Program-made: the position numbers and the translations under genes | From: Hyaloperonospora brassicae | Lineage: Eukaryota; Oomycota; Peronosporomycetes; Peronosporales; Peronosporaceae | DNA length: 64,000 nucleotides | Direction of reading: 5' to 3' | Assembly: GCA_947650285.1 (NCBI GenBank) | Contig: CANTFL010000388.1 | Location: forward strand, 1-64,000 | Shown here: in pieces, positions 34,423 through 47,032 of the stretch | Layout: the number at the start of each line of letters is the position of its first letter | Position numbering within the stretch: position 1 is the first letter of the stretch | Notes under the pieces: generated by a model | The model's database searches: none | Seen by the model: the letters and a program-made list of their open reading frames with translations, nothing else | Told to the model about the DNA's origin: nothing

Positions 34423-36800
34423 ATGGTCACTAATCGAAAATAGCGAGCTGATGGATCGCAGCGTCCGCTGTGAGATCGTCGCGCGCTGGGTCAACCCAGG
34501 CAATAAAGAACGACATCATAGTGAAGGCGGAAGTAAAACGAGAACCTGATTCGACGAGTTCGAAGGAGGAACCATGTGGAGGAAGATCAAGATTCAAGTG
34601 ACGAGTCCGACATTAAGGGGTACTTGGAGAAGATAGAAAATCGAATTCTGCACGCGGGAGATGTGAGTCGCGAACGGGCAATGAAGGAGAGGCATACACA
34701 AGAAGTGAGAGACTTTGTGCAAGCTGAGCAAGGAAAAGGAGATGACGACGAGATGAGGTTGGTGGTAGCTGAGCTTCAATCGGCCATCTATAAGACCCTT
34801 AGGATGATCTCTACTTCTCAGGCGAACCGGATCCTTCATCGAATGGATGAACAGATGAAGAAGAGCAGGTGGATCAAGCATTTCGACATTGAACGATCTA
34901 CTCAAGCGAAATGGTGGGAACTCAGAACCATGTTGAACATGACCTGCACCGTTTCGAGCATGGAGGCACTCTCGGCGTACACGACCTACCTCTTTCGAGC
35001 GACGGGATATGATTGCAAAGCGTCGCTAGAACCAAACTCGCTGAGACAGTCTTTAACCCGCGGGTGGTGGACAAAGAGATGAAGAAATGGAGAGCCAAGC
35101 TCATAGACTCATTCGGTATTGACGCGATTCCGAGCGTCAGCCTTACAATGCAGCAGCTGTATAAAGAATTCTATTCAATGAAAGAGAACGCACCGATACC
35201 AGCGATTAATGGGCCAAAGACAAGATCCAGTGCGACTGAAGCGTACTGGAACGCTTAAGGAGGTGAGAAAGGAGAAATTTTCCCCGAGGAATACTCTCTA
35301 GTAAAGGGATCGCCTTACACGAAAACTTCTACATGGAGACGCCAATGTCATCCCCTCGACAAGAAAGAAGATCTCGCACGCGAAGGGAGAAGATAGACGG
35401 GGACCCTACGGCGACGACGATGACGAAGACGATGACGACGATTGGACTGGACAACAACGTGGAGGTATTTGACAAACTACTGCAATCGTTGTTAGAGAGC
35501 TAAAGGATATGTGAGTGAACGAGGACAAGTACTCGAAATACGGACGCATGCACCGTTGAAGAAAATTGCCAAGTTTAAAGGAAGACGATATTGATCCGAC
35601 GGAGGTTTCGAGTAGATCAAGACGTTCACCTACGAGATGAAAGGAAAGTGCACATCTCAGAACGATTGATGTGATTCATTCTCGCTGAGTCTGGGGAAGG
35701 CAGACAAGATTTGGTACCGACAGTTGTCGAAGAAAACGCAGAGAACATGGAAGTTGCTCAGTAAACCGTTTTTGGTGTACTACTGCTCGAAGTACGATCA
35801 GTCGGCCAGGTCCTGATTATACTCGGCTAACCGCCAGAAATCGGAACATGTGTGCAAATTTCTCCTCCGATTGAATGAATGTGCACAAGCAGCGTATATT
35901 CAATACGAGAAGGGCGGGGCCGAGTCATAAGATCGTGTGGAGCACTTCTTGCTGACTGGTGGAGAAGATGACTTAATGGAGTTCATCTACCCGCAACGAC
36001 TGGGAGATATGCATCGAGTGAAACAGGTCATCAGTGGCCGGTTGCTAGGCGAAAAACGCTAGAAGCAATGTTACAGAATGAGCAGCAATCGAATGTCCGA
36101 TTCCCACAGAAACGAGTTCCGAGTCAATAACCACGGAGACATTCGGAATGACAGTGTTAGTCCATCGATGAGCCGACGAGATGACAGGATCGATCATCAC
36201 CGATTAAATCATTGAGAAAGACGCGCGATGATTTCGGATTTGATCACCGGGAATGACGTGACAAACACCGACTCGTCAATAGAGACAGACAATCACGGCG
36301 CGAAGGCCGGACAGGGCGATACGAGCGTGATAACAGGCGCCTTTTTACCCTCGCGTCTGATCCAAGATACGATTTACGGGCTGTAATTGAAGAATTGAGA
36401 CTCCGACAATATACTGATCAGTACGAGTCGCAAGATTAAGAAAGTGACCACGACTACTTAAATCAATACGATTCGGACCCTGACACCAATTATATGGAAG
36501 TGGGTAGAGAGTTAAAAAGGGCGACGTTACCTACGGAACGCAGCGATTAAGTATGATAAGGTCCCATCGCTATGAGTCGGTCGGGAGCACCAGCTGTTCA
36601 TAGTTTACGGGTCGATCAACGTTATTAGGTAAACCAGCGGCACCGAAAGGACCACTCAAAAGAACGCCGACTCCGGGGTCCCGGCGGTGCGTGTGGGGCC
36701 GCAGGCCACGAAGCTCACTTTTGCAGACGCCGTTGCAAGTTATTCAAACAAGTGCATGACGCCGGTAGATGCGAATTGTTCACCGAGTTCGAAAGACTAA
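34423..36800 (+). pseudogene. Gag of element C
   Basis: The equivalent start ATG is at 34423, with an early TAG. A 168-codon frame at 34576-35082 is Glu/Lys-rich and probably helical (KGYLEKIENRILHAGDVSRE). The capsid-like core (KIAKFKGRRY, FSLSLGKADKIWYRQLSKKT, YCSKYDQSARS) lies at about 35560-36060. It is followed by an Arg/Asn/Asp-rich basic part and a knuckle remnant, CRRRCKLFKQVHDAGRC, near 36720, in which the second Cys position of C-x2-C is Phe. At least eight stops or shifts are present. Confidence 0.75.
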
Positions 36801-37189
36801 CAAAGTTATCGAGTCATCGGTTGATCGAACAACTGTGCCAGAAGAACTGAACACATCTATTCGCCAGGGCATTTGAACTAGGCGGCTCGCCAACTTTTAC
36901 TGGGTCAGGAAACAACAGGCTGTCACAGTCAGTGAAACCAGCAGTCGACGCGAACTACGTGTTCCCTTTTATTTAAAACTTAAGAATGCCGGTGGTGAAG
37001 TATATAAACATGTAAAAAGAATGGAAGATCAACTGGAGCCGTCCACCACAGACTAAAGCGTTGATGAAGAAAGAGTGATGGCTCAGATGGACCCTCAAAT
37101 CAAGATGTAATCGGGGAAGCCACTGAAGGTGTTACACGGGGACGACATGAATGGTGGTCGTCCAGGAAGTTTAATTGCAGAGTGAGAAT

Positions 37190-37520
37190 GAGAACTTTTA
37201 ATGTGGGACCAGTAACTAATGAACGGACTAAGATACTGGTTCACATTGGAGATAAAATCACCGTGATCAGTGAGTCGTTCGCACGAAAACTTAAGCCAAA
37301 AGGTCGAATGAGTACGGAAAAGAAAAATATGTACAAGTAATCGGGAAGTCACAGGTAAGAACGACGCCACGACTTACAGTCAAGATAATCCATGGGTGGA
37401 AGGTGGTCTAATAATTTGTAGAATATATCATGCCACATCACGCGGTAGAGATCTAATACTTGGAACAAATTTAATGATATCAGTTGAGGTTTGTCCGGAT
37501 CTCTTTCTTCAACGTCCAGG
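37190..37520 (+). pseudogene. Protease remnant of element C
   Basis: TKILVHIGDKITVISESFARKL corresponds to the retropepsin active-site region. The D-T-G triad reads H-I-G (His codon CAC at 37242-37244), so catalysis is lost. A later in-family block (RGRDLILGTNLMI) is at about 37441-37480. From 37520 to 38870 nothing beyond decayed linker can be recognised. Confidence 0.65.
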
Positions 37521-38869
37521 TTACCCAATTAATCATTTGTATCACTGCTCAAGTCGGCAAAAGAGGTTGACGAACATGAGTGGAAAATAGAATACACAAG
37601 AGACCCAGAGATACCATAAGCTTTGATCAACGAGTATCTGAGTTGTTCCATCTGCATCGTCAATAATTAACTGGATAAGCGCACGAATTGTGGATTCGTC
37701 TATTACATGCGCCTCTACCCATACGGATATATACGACAGGAAGAGAAAACGACGACGGTAAGATCCACCAATATTGCACCACAGGTAATAATATGTCCGG
37801 TACATTTCCCGATCATCGTGTGGATGCCACACGGCACGCTACCACGAGATGTAGAATATGTACACGTGAATTCGTTGAAATACAGAGTTTGGCAAGATCT
37901 AGCATACGGACATGTCTTGGACAAAGAATTGTTGCAGAAGGTGACCGTTTGTATGAGGAGCAATTGCCCCGACAACCACCGGTTGAAGAAAGATCAAATT
38001 ACACACTAGCGCGTGCCATTTTCCGTCGAGATATAGGGACTATGGGTAAACAAGATCCGATAAAAAAGGACGGGCGTGACTTGGAAATTGACGACCTTGT
38101 GAGGAGGTGACACGCTCAAAGTGTTCCCACGGAGCTGACTAGGAGCGAAGTGAACATGTGTAATGATTGGCTCACTGATCATCATCCAAAATCTGCCACG
38201 TATTTAAAAAATGACGACGGAAGCATCAGCGAGAATTTAATTTACTCGGTGGCAAACAAGACAACGTGCATTGAGTTGACGATGACTCGTCATTGCTCAA
38301 GGGGTCACTTCACCGTTCAGATGATAAGTCGGGCGATCAAGGTAAAAAACGAACTCGAGTTGTCAAATCATCTGCACCAGATACAGAGTCACGTAATAGA
38401 GAGAGAATCTCCGTCGACAAATTCGACAACATTTTGTGTGTGTCCTAGAAGAGTCGAGCGTGAACTAAATGGATGAGGAGTTATCGACTGCGCCATATAT
38501 ACAACCTCCATTTGAACATATACCTACGGAAGAACACATGGTGGATGCTCCCGCGAGCTTGCCCTTCTGCTGGATCTCAATAAATTGACCCCAACAAAGT
38601 TGGTCAATGGCGCGGAAAATGTCGTATCATCGTCTTATTATCAAAAACAACAAGCCAAGTTGATTGGTGTATTGCACAAACATGATGAGTACAAAATAAT
38701 TTTAAGTATAATTGCGCTACAACCCTTAGCGTACGGAGTGATTTCGACACCGATGTAAACAAACACGATCATATTCAATAACGTGATCGACGTGTACCGC
38801 GTCGATACCTGACAACGCTGTATGAATTACTAATGAAATTTATTTACGGCAGCGCTCATTTCGATCTAA

Positions 38870-40255
38870 CAGAGTCCGTGGGCCTCACCGATTGTAATTG
38901 TTCATAAGAAAAATGGCGTGGACATACGTTTGTGTTTTGACTACAAGATGGTCGATGATTTGGCGGTGGTCATGGAATGTGCGATGCTTCTGGTAGACGA
39001 TCTGCTTACGAGACTGGAAGGCTATCAATGGGCTTGCTCTTAAGCCGCTGCTAGTGCGTTCTGGGCGATAATGATGACGAATAGATCGATACACATTTCG
39101 GCTTTCATGTGCTCTTTGCGGCATTTTGAATGGTTGCGGATGCAATTTGGGTTTAAGAACGCTCCGATTATCTATAAGCGATTGGTTGACAAAGCCTTAT
39201 GGGATAGGTTTAACCTATAGAAGGCTAAAGAAAAGTTTTCGAAGAAGGTGCGAAATGTGGAGAAATAAGCAGTGAACAGACAATCGATGATTTCTCCAGA
39301 TTTGCAACCGTGCGTCCGACACAAGAACTCCGTCACTAAGTTCGAATCAGAATGCTGCATCAACACAAGGCCTTAATAAGTACAACAAATGGCCAACGAC
39401 CCTGAGAACGACATGTTTTCAACAGGTCAGTCCGACAAATTGAGAATTGCGCTGATTTTCAAGCGTTGTTCGTTCGTCGATGATAGTTGTAGTGGCGGGC
39501 GGAGGTTCTATGACTGCTTAGCAACAATTAATCAATTAAAAGAACGATTCACAGATTATCGAATAAGCGTGGGTTGTACTAAGACGATTTTTGTTCAACC
39601 GCAGGTTTACTATCTCTCGCATAAGTTAAACGCGCAAAAGATCGCAGCTTTTTCAGAGAAGCTGGCAGCTATTACTGAGCTTTCCTATCCGACTTCGAAT
39701 ACAGGCATGCATGTATCCCTTAAATCCCTCAACTAATTTAGCCGTTCCATTCAGAATACAGATATCTATGGGGATGTCCTTTACCAACAGAAGGAGGACG
39801 ATTCCCTAGGGTCACCTGCTCGAATGACAAATCACAACTCATTTTTGCTGCTTAATCAATCGATTTATAAAGCGCCCATCATGCCGTCTTTTTTAGTCAA
39901 CACTTGGTTGTTCACGGGATGACCTTTGAAAAACGAGTCGGCATTTCGTTGTGCTTAAATGCAATTTTAGGACCACAAACTGCACCCAAAGCGATTTTGC
40001 GACCGGGTGATCAAATAGAATGAGAAGAATAAATACTCGGCAGAATGCGAGGTACAATAAATTTTGCAACTATTAAAGGTCGCTCATACGCTGCATGTGG
40101 GAAAATCAATCTACGTATACACGAAATACTCAACATTGGAGTGGATCTTCACGTCCAAATCGTTACATGGTCCTGCAGTCGGCTTCGCCGTACTTTTTTA
40201 CCCTATCGTTTAAAACTTGAAAGAGTCGGCGTGCGCGATGTCAATCTTATGTAGC
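38870..40255 (+). pseudogene. Reverse transcriptase and first RNase H of element C
   Basis: RT starts with SPWASPIVIVHKKNGVDIRL near 38878 and continues with DYKMVDDLAVVMECAML. After a shift at about 39035 it reads FGFKNAPIIYKRLVDKALWG. A frameshift then leads to the frame 39389-39736, with SFVDDSCSGGRRFYDCLATI (the Y/F-x-D-D box, both Asp kept). RNase H is fragmentary at 39740-40255. Multiple stops show it is inactive. The equivalent fingers region is the last thing left of element D. Confidence 0.75.
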
Positions 40256-40299
40256 TAGTCCAGTCGCCCGTCACGCCGATAGTAGTACTCGACGAATCG

Positions 40300-40860
40300 T
40301 TGGCCCACATTGCCCCATGCCACACTCATGGATCAATAGTCCGCCTCTACCAGGAGCTTTATATGCACGAGTTTTGTCAGAATGTAGTGGGTTCGTCATG
40401 TATTTCGACGGCTCATCAAAGACGGCAAATCATAGCGGATCTAGAAGTTGTGCGTGGATATTGTGTAGACATCCCGAGTGGTCGGTAGTTATGGCTGCGA
40501 GGGAGTACCTTCCGTCGACCACAGTAAATTCGGCTTAATACTCCGGAGTTATCCGAGGAGCTCAAGGATCATTGGATCACCAAATAAGTGATCTCGTCAC
40601 CGTGGGGGACTCGAGGCTAGCAATTCAGCAAGCCATAGGAGTGATCGCGTGCAAACACAGCGCACTGCAAGCAGAAATGGCACGTCATCTTAAGTTACTT
40701 CATAGATTTAAGTCCGTACGATACTTACACATTATTTGCTGTTACAATACTGCCGCGGACATTTTGACCACGGAAGCACTGAAAGCCAAAACAAAGAATT
40801 CACTCTCAAGTGAAGAGCACTATGAGGAGCTCTGGAAGTTAATTCGAATGCAGGAATAGT
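40300..40860 (+). pseudogene. Second RNase H-like domain (archaeal/plant type) of element C
   Basis: After the pol RNase H comes a second domain with the RNase HI pattern: MYFDGSSKT (first Asp), then TTVNSA-stop-YSG, where the conserved Glu codon is TAA at 40536-40538. DLVTVGDSRLAIQQAIGVIA (Asp in GDSR) and YNTAADILTTEAL (final Asp) follow. Frames 40317-40538 and 40572-40859 are in different phases. An added RNase H of this sort is thought to process the RNA-DNA hybrid or replace a weakened native RNase H. Here the Glu loss and the stop make it non-functional. Confidence 0.7.
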
Positions 40861-41157
40861 TGGTTGCAGACTGTAAATCGATTAAGGTCAGCTTAGCAAT
40901 ACTAGCAGTTTCAGTGACCACACAGAGTACAGCACGTCAACTTCGATGTACTGACCAGCTGAGTAATGGACTGCCAAAAGAGAGAAATGAAGAATCGTGA
41001 GAAAAATAGGAAACGAGAAGTGTGTTCGACACTCAGTGACGCAATCGAATCCTGAGCCTCGAGCATCATCCAATGCGTCCGAAATTGACCCAACCACTGT
41101 TCAAAATGAACGTAGATAACGGATAACGACCTCACAAGATTATAATGTGAAGCGGGC

Positions 41158-42860
41158 AAATCTCAAGGAGTATCTTCGCGACGAATTCGACAAATTACTA
41201 CATTTTCAATCTAGTGATGTTAAGAAGATCGCTGATTATTTCGAGCTGAATCAGGATGGGATGCTCTACGACGAGGTACGACGCCGAGATATACGATAGT
41301 CACAAGAGGACGACACCATACTGCGACTTTTCATTATAGCGACACTAGTCGACGAAATCCTGTTATTTTGTCATGATTTGATAGAAGGCGGTCACCAAAG
41401 AGTTGTGCAGGTATATTACATATTCAAGATTGATTATTACGGAGCTGGGTTATATGCAGATATAGCTATACATGTGCAAGCTTGTGAGGATCGCATATCA
41501 AGCAAGATCAATTAAAAATTTAAGGGATCGTCTCCGGGAATTCATTTTCCGTTCAACCGTTTAAGTGGTGTCAATGGACTTCGCCGTACCACTCCCAAAT
41601 ACCCGACGCATAATTACGGCGCTGATGCTGTTCCAAGATCATTTAACTGTATTTGTGATATCAAAAGCCATGAAGAATACTTCGGCACTGAAGGTGGCGA
41701 AAATATCCGAAGAGAATACATACCGTTATTTGAGTGGTCCCAAATTCATTCTTCAGGACAAAGTTCATGTTTATGAGCGATTCTCTCAAATTTTACTGAA
41801 ACGATGCAAGCTAAGGCAGGAGCCACTCTCAGTTATCGTCCACAAGCAAACGGGTTACAAGAACGGAGTGTGACACAGACGGCTAGGTGTATGTGGAAGA
41901 TACACTACAAGCAGATTGGGCCGACATCGCGCAAACATTAATTCACGTCAATGGCAACTTAACACATTCAACGAGAAACGAGACGCCTTTCAACTTTGTA
42001 CACATTTGGGATGCCCACACAACATTAAAGGCAATAACAGAGTTAATGAGACTCAGAAGGCCGAGGGCAAGTAGAATAATGAATTTGACGAATTTAGTCC
42101 TCTGGCGTCACGAGTCTAACAGGCAGCGAGGAGTAGCACTACGACAAACAAATAATAACCAAGTGAGAGATAAGACAATAAGGGCGCGTGAACATAACGA
42201 GATACTGAGTTAAAAGTGAGCGACGAACAGAGTCAACGAACAATGAACAGGTTACGGAGCAAGAGGATGAGGCGCCAGGAGATCAAGCTACTCGAACGGG
42301 TGACAACGGAGTGCAAAGCACGACGACAATGAGGACGTCAAATGCAGCGATTAATAAAGAAGACCCAATGTGGCTTTTCATGGAACGAATGAATTCTGGA
42401 CAAATAAAGATGCTAGCAATTAGGTGACATGGTCCTTTCCAAGTTAATAAACAGATTGAAAAATTCGCGTTTAAGCTGGAGTTGCCAGATATAAGTAAAT
42501 AAATATCGGTTATACCCAGTGTTTGACTTATCGCGCTATAGAAGGGTGACAGGACAACGAGAACGTCTAAAAGCGAAGTTGGTGCATGGAATTGGGAAGA
42601 CGGATCGACTTGACGTTGACGAAGATTTACTGCCGGAAGATAACTGGATGCCCGGCGAGTTTTGCGGTCGGAACGAGGTCTAAGGCATACTCGAAGATGA
42701 CACGTCAAGGTCGACGACCACTTACAAATCCAGCGGATGTTCTAAGTCAACTAGGTGTAATACGATGATGCTACGTGTAAATAATAATGAACTTGCCATT
42801 TGGAGGTTTATCGTTCGACTACTTGAGGCGGAAGAAAAAGGAATAGCGTCTGCCAATGGT
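41158..42860 (+). pseudogene. Integrase of element C
   Basis: The zinc-binding remnant is LLFCHDLIEGGHQRVVQVYY then HVQACEDRIS, with the last Cys of C-x2-C lost. The core follows in 41565-41873 (VSMDFAVPLPNTRRIITALM, FQDHLTVFVI), with a shifted frame to ATLSYRPQANGLQERSV (Glu region). Frame 41887-42213 covers the core end and C-terminal helix region ending IRAREHNEILS. Fragments of the C-terminal domain (HGPFQVNKQIEKFAFKLELP) lie near 42428-42490. The first catalytic Asp is present, but frameshifts and stops prevent a continuous product. Confidence 0.75.
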
Positions 42861-45329
42861 GCAAGTCGCAGACGAAAGGTATAATGACTGGCACTACGCG
42901 TACTCTCATTCTATGAATATAAGTAGGCAGAAAGAGAAGTGAAATACTGCATCAAGATGTATTGATGCATAATGACAAAGATAAATTGATTCAAGAGACT
43001 CAGAAATGAAGCCAAAACAGAGATGCATAATGCCAGCGATTAACGAGCTGTAATTACCGGTAAACTGTGTAGAGACACAGCCGGAAGCGTATACAAAAAT
43101 CTTTATATCATAGTGATTTCCGGTCTCGAGAGCAGAGGGATCGACGATCAGGAGAAAGCTTCGACTGCGTCGACATCCTCGACGATGAGTGTTTTCACGT
43201 CATTTTTAGACGCACCGACTGGAACGAATACCGGGAACCCCGGATTGCAAGAACAGAAACACGACTTGTATAGGTGCTCCAATGGGCGAGTCAACCACCA
43301 AACACACCACTGTTCAGCTTGGATAATCACCACAATCTTTTTATTTCGGTCGACACCCTGTGGCACCCACGATTAGTCATGATCAGTACACCGGCACTGA
43401 CATCTCAGATGAAGCTCGGGGTCAAGCAAGGGTGAGTGTCCAAGAGAATACTTCGCAGACGGCGCATCTTGCGAGGCACTGCTTAAGTTTTCGCGACCTT
43501 CCGCAGAAAATCCTCAAGACGTTTGCGAGCGGCAGCATTCTCAACCCAAGCGCTTAAAATTTGGGACAAGTCTTCAGTTGAGCGAGAATGGTTTTCATCA
43601 GGGTTCACACACCATGAGGAAACTCGACTGCTATATTCAATGCGTAAGCTTCACAAAGTCAAAAAACAAATTTAGCGAGCATTGTCACCGGAAAACGGCG
43701 CTAGATCAAGATTATCTCTACGAAATTTGACCCACGCGTCAGCCACTAATTTCAGAGAAGAATTGGAACGAGAAAAACGGGGAGGTCGGTTGAGACGAGT
43801 TTGAGCTTAACCGAGCTTGGACTTACAATTAAATACAGATTTTTATATAGACTACCCCATAGTGCGCTGACAACGGATGCGACAAATCATGCAAGTCAGC
43901 GCGAGGCGCCCTGCGAGTGTGAAGGAGTGGGAGCAACAAACGCCTTCCATCCAAAAGCCAAGTTTGATAGGGTAATGAGTTGACGTGATGCGCAACCAGA
44001 ATCAAGATAACCCGCTATGGAATAAGGTAATATTTTGACTTTCCCGCATGGCAGGAGTCGACATGAATGCCGAACGATCACTTGACCCGCACGATCACGC
44101 AGAAGAGAGCATGTAACCGCTTATGGTCTAGGTAAATCAACAGCAGTCGATTTCGGTAATGATGAGGACTTGGATCTGCTATCAGATGATGGCAATAAAT
44201 TAGGTGACTTCGACGATGAAGTAGCCGAAACTCTAGTTCCAGACGTTTTGCTGAGGCTAACTCTGGACCGCTGAATCCGTTGATGCTGGTTCAGAGAATC
44301 CGTATTTGTCCCCCGTTGGAAGCGGCTAAAGATCTGACAGCATTGATACTAACAGACGGAGTCGATGGTGTGATGAGAGCGTTTGTCTTACTTTCGACGG
44401 GCTAATTAAAGACGCGCTAGAAGAGACAGCAGGGGCGTCCGCTACGGAGGTTGTAAAAGGAACTGGATCGGGTGACGGAAGTACGACATCTATCCTTTTC
44501 GCTGACGACTTGGCATCCGATCGGCTGGTGGGGACGACAGGAGACGCACCAGAAGAGCCAACCACGGCGGCCGGCGACGTCGACGACACCAAGTCAGATG
44601 TGGCTTTGCTCGATATAGTGGTCGCGCCGAGGACCGACAAACCAGGACATAAGGCTGCTTGGACTTGGAACGGCGATACAGAAGCAACCACGGGTAAGGA
44701 TACGGATACAAATGCGAGATAATGGTTAATTTCCATTCTGGAAGTTGATGTGGATGGAGCAGCGGGTGTACCAGTCACCTTGAATTTATTCGATCATGCG
44801 GAAGCGTTGAATGCCTTGTCTATCGTGGGAGACGTGATTGAACGCTTAATGACTAAAGAGCGGACTTGCATAACCTTTCGACGTGACTTGGTCGGTGGAA
44901 GCACCAATGGTGACGCGGGTCGGGTGAGAGCTGGAGCAGTAGACTATTTTATTGGAGAACTTTTCGCCACTGCTAGCTCCAGACGCTGAGACTTCGAAGT
45001 GGTTGATGTATTACGCTCTCCAGCGAGGTTCAACAGCTCAGGCATAGCAATGAACGTCACAGCGGAAAGCACAGTTGTCAGTGAAGTAGAATAAGAACCA
45101 TGAGATATCTCATTGGGTGAAAGTGATGATGCAACCAAGGGATTCGGATCATTCAGAGACGGATTAATAAGTCCATGGATTAACGATTCGTCGGCTTCAA
45201 TAGACGTCAATTGGTGCGACGATGCAGTGGCACCCGCCGAAACCGACCTAGCCGTCGATGACCAAGACGACCTGGAATACGTATCTGGATCCGTACCTAC
45301 ACTGGAATCCAACGCAGAATTAATCGCGG
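42861..45329. other. 3' spacer of element C without recognisable domain
   Basis: The long spacer between pol and 3' LTR. Ser/Ala/Val/Thr-rich minus frames occur at 44326-44778 and 44944-45312, with Asp/Thr-rich plus shadows. The minus-strand reading is compatible with the low-complexity tail of the antisense frame described at 45330-46815, but no motif supports it. Confidence 0.4.
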
Positions 45330-46815
45330 TCTATCGTCGCAAAAAGAATCCAGAGAAGATACCATCGATGAGGACAGCTCACCGACCGCTACATCAGTCG
45401 ACGACGAAGACGCTTCGCCGACATTCACTGTAGTTCACGACGAAGAAGTCGAAGACACGGGAGCCACGGAAGAAAATGAAAACGATAAAGTCCGTCGGCC
45501 AGACCGGGAAGACGAGCGTCGTAAAGATGTCAGGGAAGCGGCAGGATGAGGCGGATCCACCATAGTAGTCCGAGCCAACGCTGGAGTGATGAGAGCAACA
45601 GACGAAAGCTCGAGCCGCAAAACAATGTTCTGAATGTTGACGACCCATTGAATGAAATGACGTCGGGTAAGCGAGTAGCTAGAAGCCGACATAACCGCGA
45701 GTTTATGTCCAATCCCGAGGTTTTTAAAACCAGGAACTTCCACACCAGCCTATGCAGCCACCGCAATGTTCGTATCCAGCGTACACTGCATATTGTCACG
45801 ACAAAACGGAACATTTTGCTTTCGGATGACCTTTTGCTCACTTCTGATGATGTTTCGCATAACCTAAAGGTCACGTTCATCCCTGTTGTACAGAGCCATC
45901 TTCTCTTCCTGGATCAGACGGAAGGAACTAGCTGCAACGCCTTGGACAGTAGTGTGACGATATTCAGCATTGGAGAGGTCTCGCGTAAGTTAATCGATCA
46001 TGCTATGACGGGCCGCTGTGCCAGCAAACAGGTCAGCAATCAAATTCTCGGCCGAAGCAAGACGATTGTCCCGATGCGTAGCCATCTGATGTGTGGAAGA
46101 CTCTAGAGAGTATATCGACTTTTGCAGCGAGTCAATTAGCTCGACAGTTTTGAAAGCGGTGGACTTACATGGCTACGACTCCTTCTCAGTCGTCGACTAG
46201 CAGTGCTGCAAGTCCACCGAGTCCGAGACGGAGCTTGCATCCGCCGACGGGGGGATGCATTATCTCGGTGGTACTGGGAATTATCTACGCACAGGGCCGC
46301 GATATCCGCGGAGCGGTCGATGACAGGAGCAACGTCAGCGGTCCTGAACGAATTTAAATGATCTAGCGTGCGAACTCGAAGAATTGATTGTCACAACGAC
46401 GTGTCGAGAAGTGGGCGAGGAGACATCGAGGTCACGATCGCCCGAATGAAATCAACTTCGCGATGCCGCTTGCGATTGTCATTGCTCGAGTTAAGACGAC
46501 GGTGATCCAGTGTATCCAACGATGATCCATATCTTTGTTCAATCGAAGAAACGTCCTGAACAGGGTCGGTAGGGACGATGTTAAAAACAAAAGAATCACC
46601 TAAATCCTGTTCGACGAAGCTTGCAGCACATCGTCCAAGCTAGACAACGGCTCACCCACGGACGTAGTTGACGGTGCAGATGAGTTCAGGTTGGGCGTTG
46701 TCCCATCGACTACCGAAGGAGTGGACGAAGCAAGCGTGGTTGACGACGGCGGATCACATCCAAGCCGTGTCCCATTGTCTTCGACGGAGGGTCGTCGACA
46801 GATTAAAAAATACAA
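45330..46815 (-). pseudogene. Antisense coiled-coil / Ser-rich reading frame in element C
   Basis: On the minus strand one phase can be followed from about 46169 to 45330 (about 280 codons) with only four stops. It starts STAFKTVELIDSLQKSIYSL, continues with LASAENLIADLF and LSNAEYRHTTVQGV, and passes to a Ser/Thr-rich part (SSSRSGRRTLSFSFSS). Upstream, in other phases, coil-like or family-like pieces continue (RRLNSSNDNRKRHREVDFIR near 46470), with a Ser/Thr/Pro-rich N-terminal piece up to 46815. The first part has heptad-like spacing. The orientation is opposite to pol, as in elements A and B, though sequence similarity to those was not established. It is decayed and its function is unknown. 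Confidence 0.4.
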
Positions 46816-47032
46816 CAGAGATCATAACATTGAGCAGAGCACAAGTCATCAACCGCGACATTAAGGAAAGATAGCATCATCATGGCAGTTTGTACCATGG
46901 TACAGCAAGAACGATCCGGGATGACAAACAAAAGTGGCGACGAGAGAATGGTCGAGACAATCGCCCGTTAGGTTCGTATCGTAACTAAAGCAGTTGTGGT
47001 GGTGTATTTATCTATACCCTCGTAGCAGGGTA

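Noticed and set aside
44326..44778. 150-codon Ser/Val/Pro-rich minus frame as a separate gene
   Set aside because: Low complexity only. At best it is the tail of the antisense frame of element C, and no start or domain supports independence.
45546..46106. 186-codon plus-strand frame in element C
   Set aside because: It is antisense to the better supported coil-like minus reading and has no domain or natural composition.
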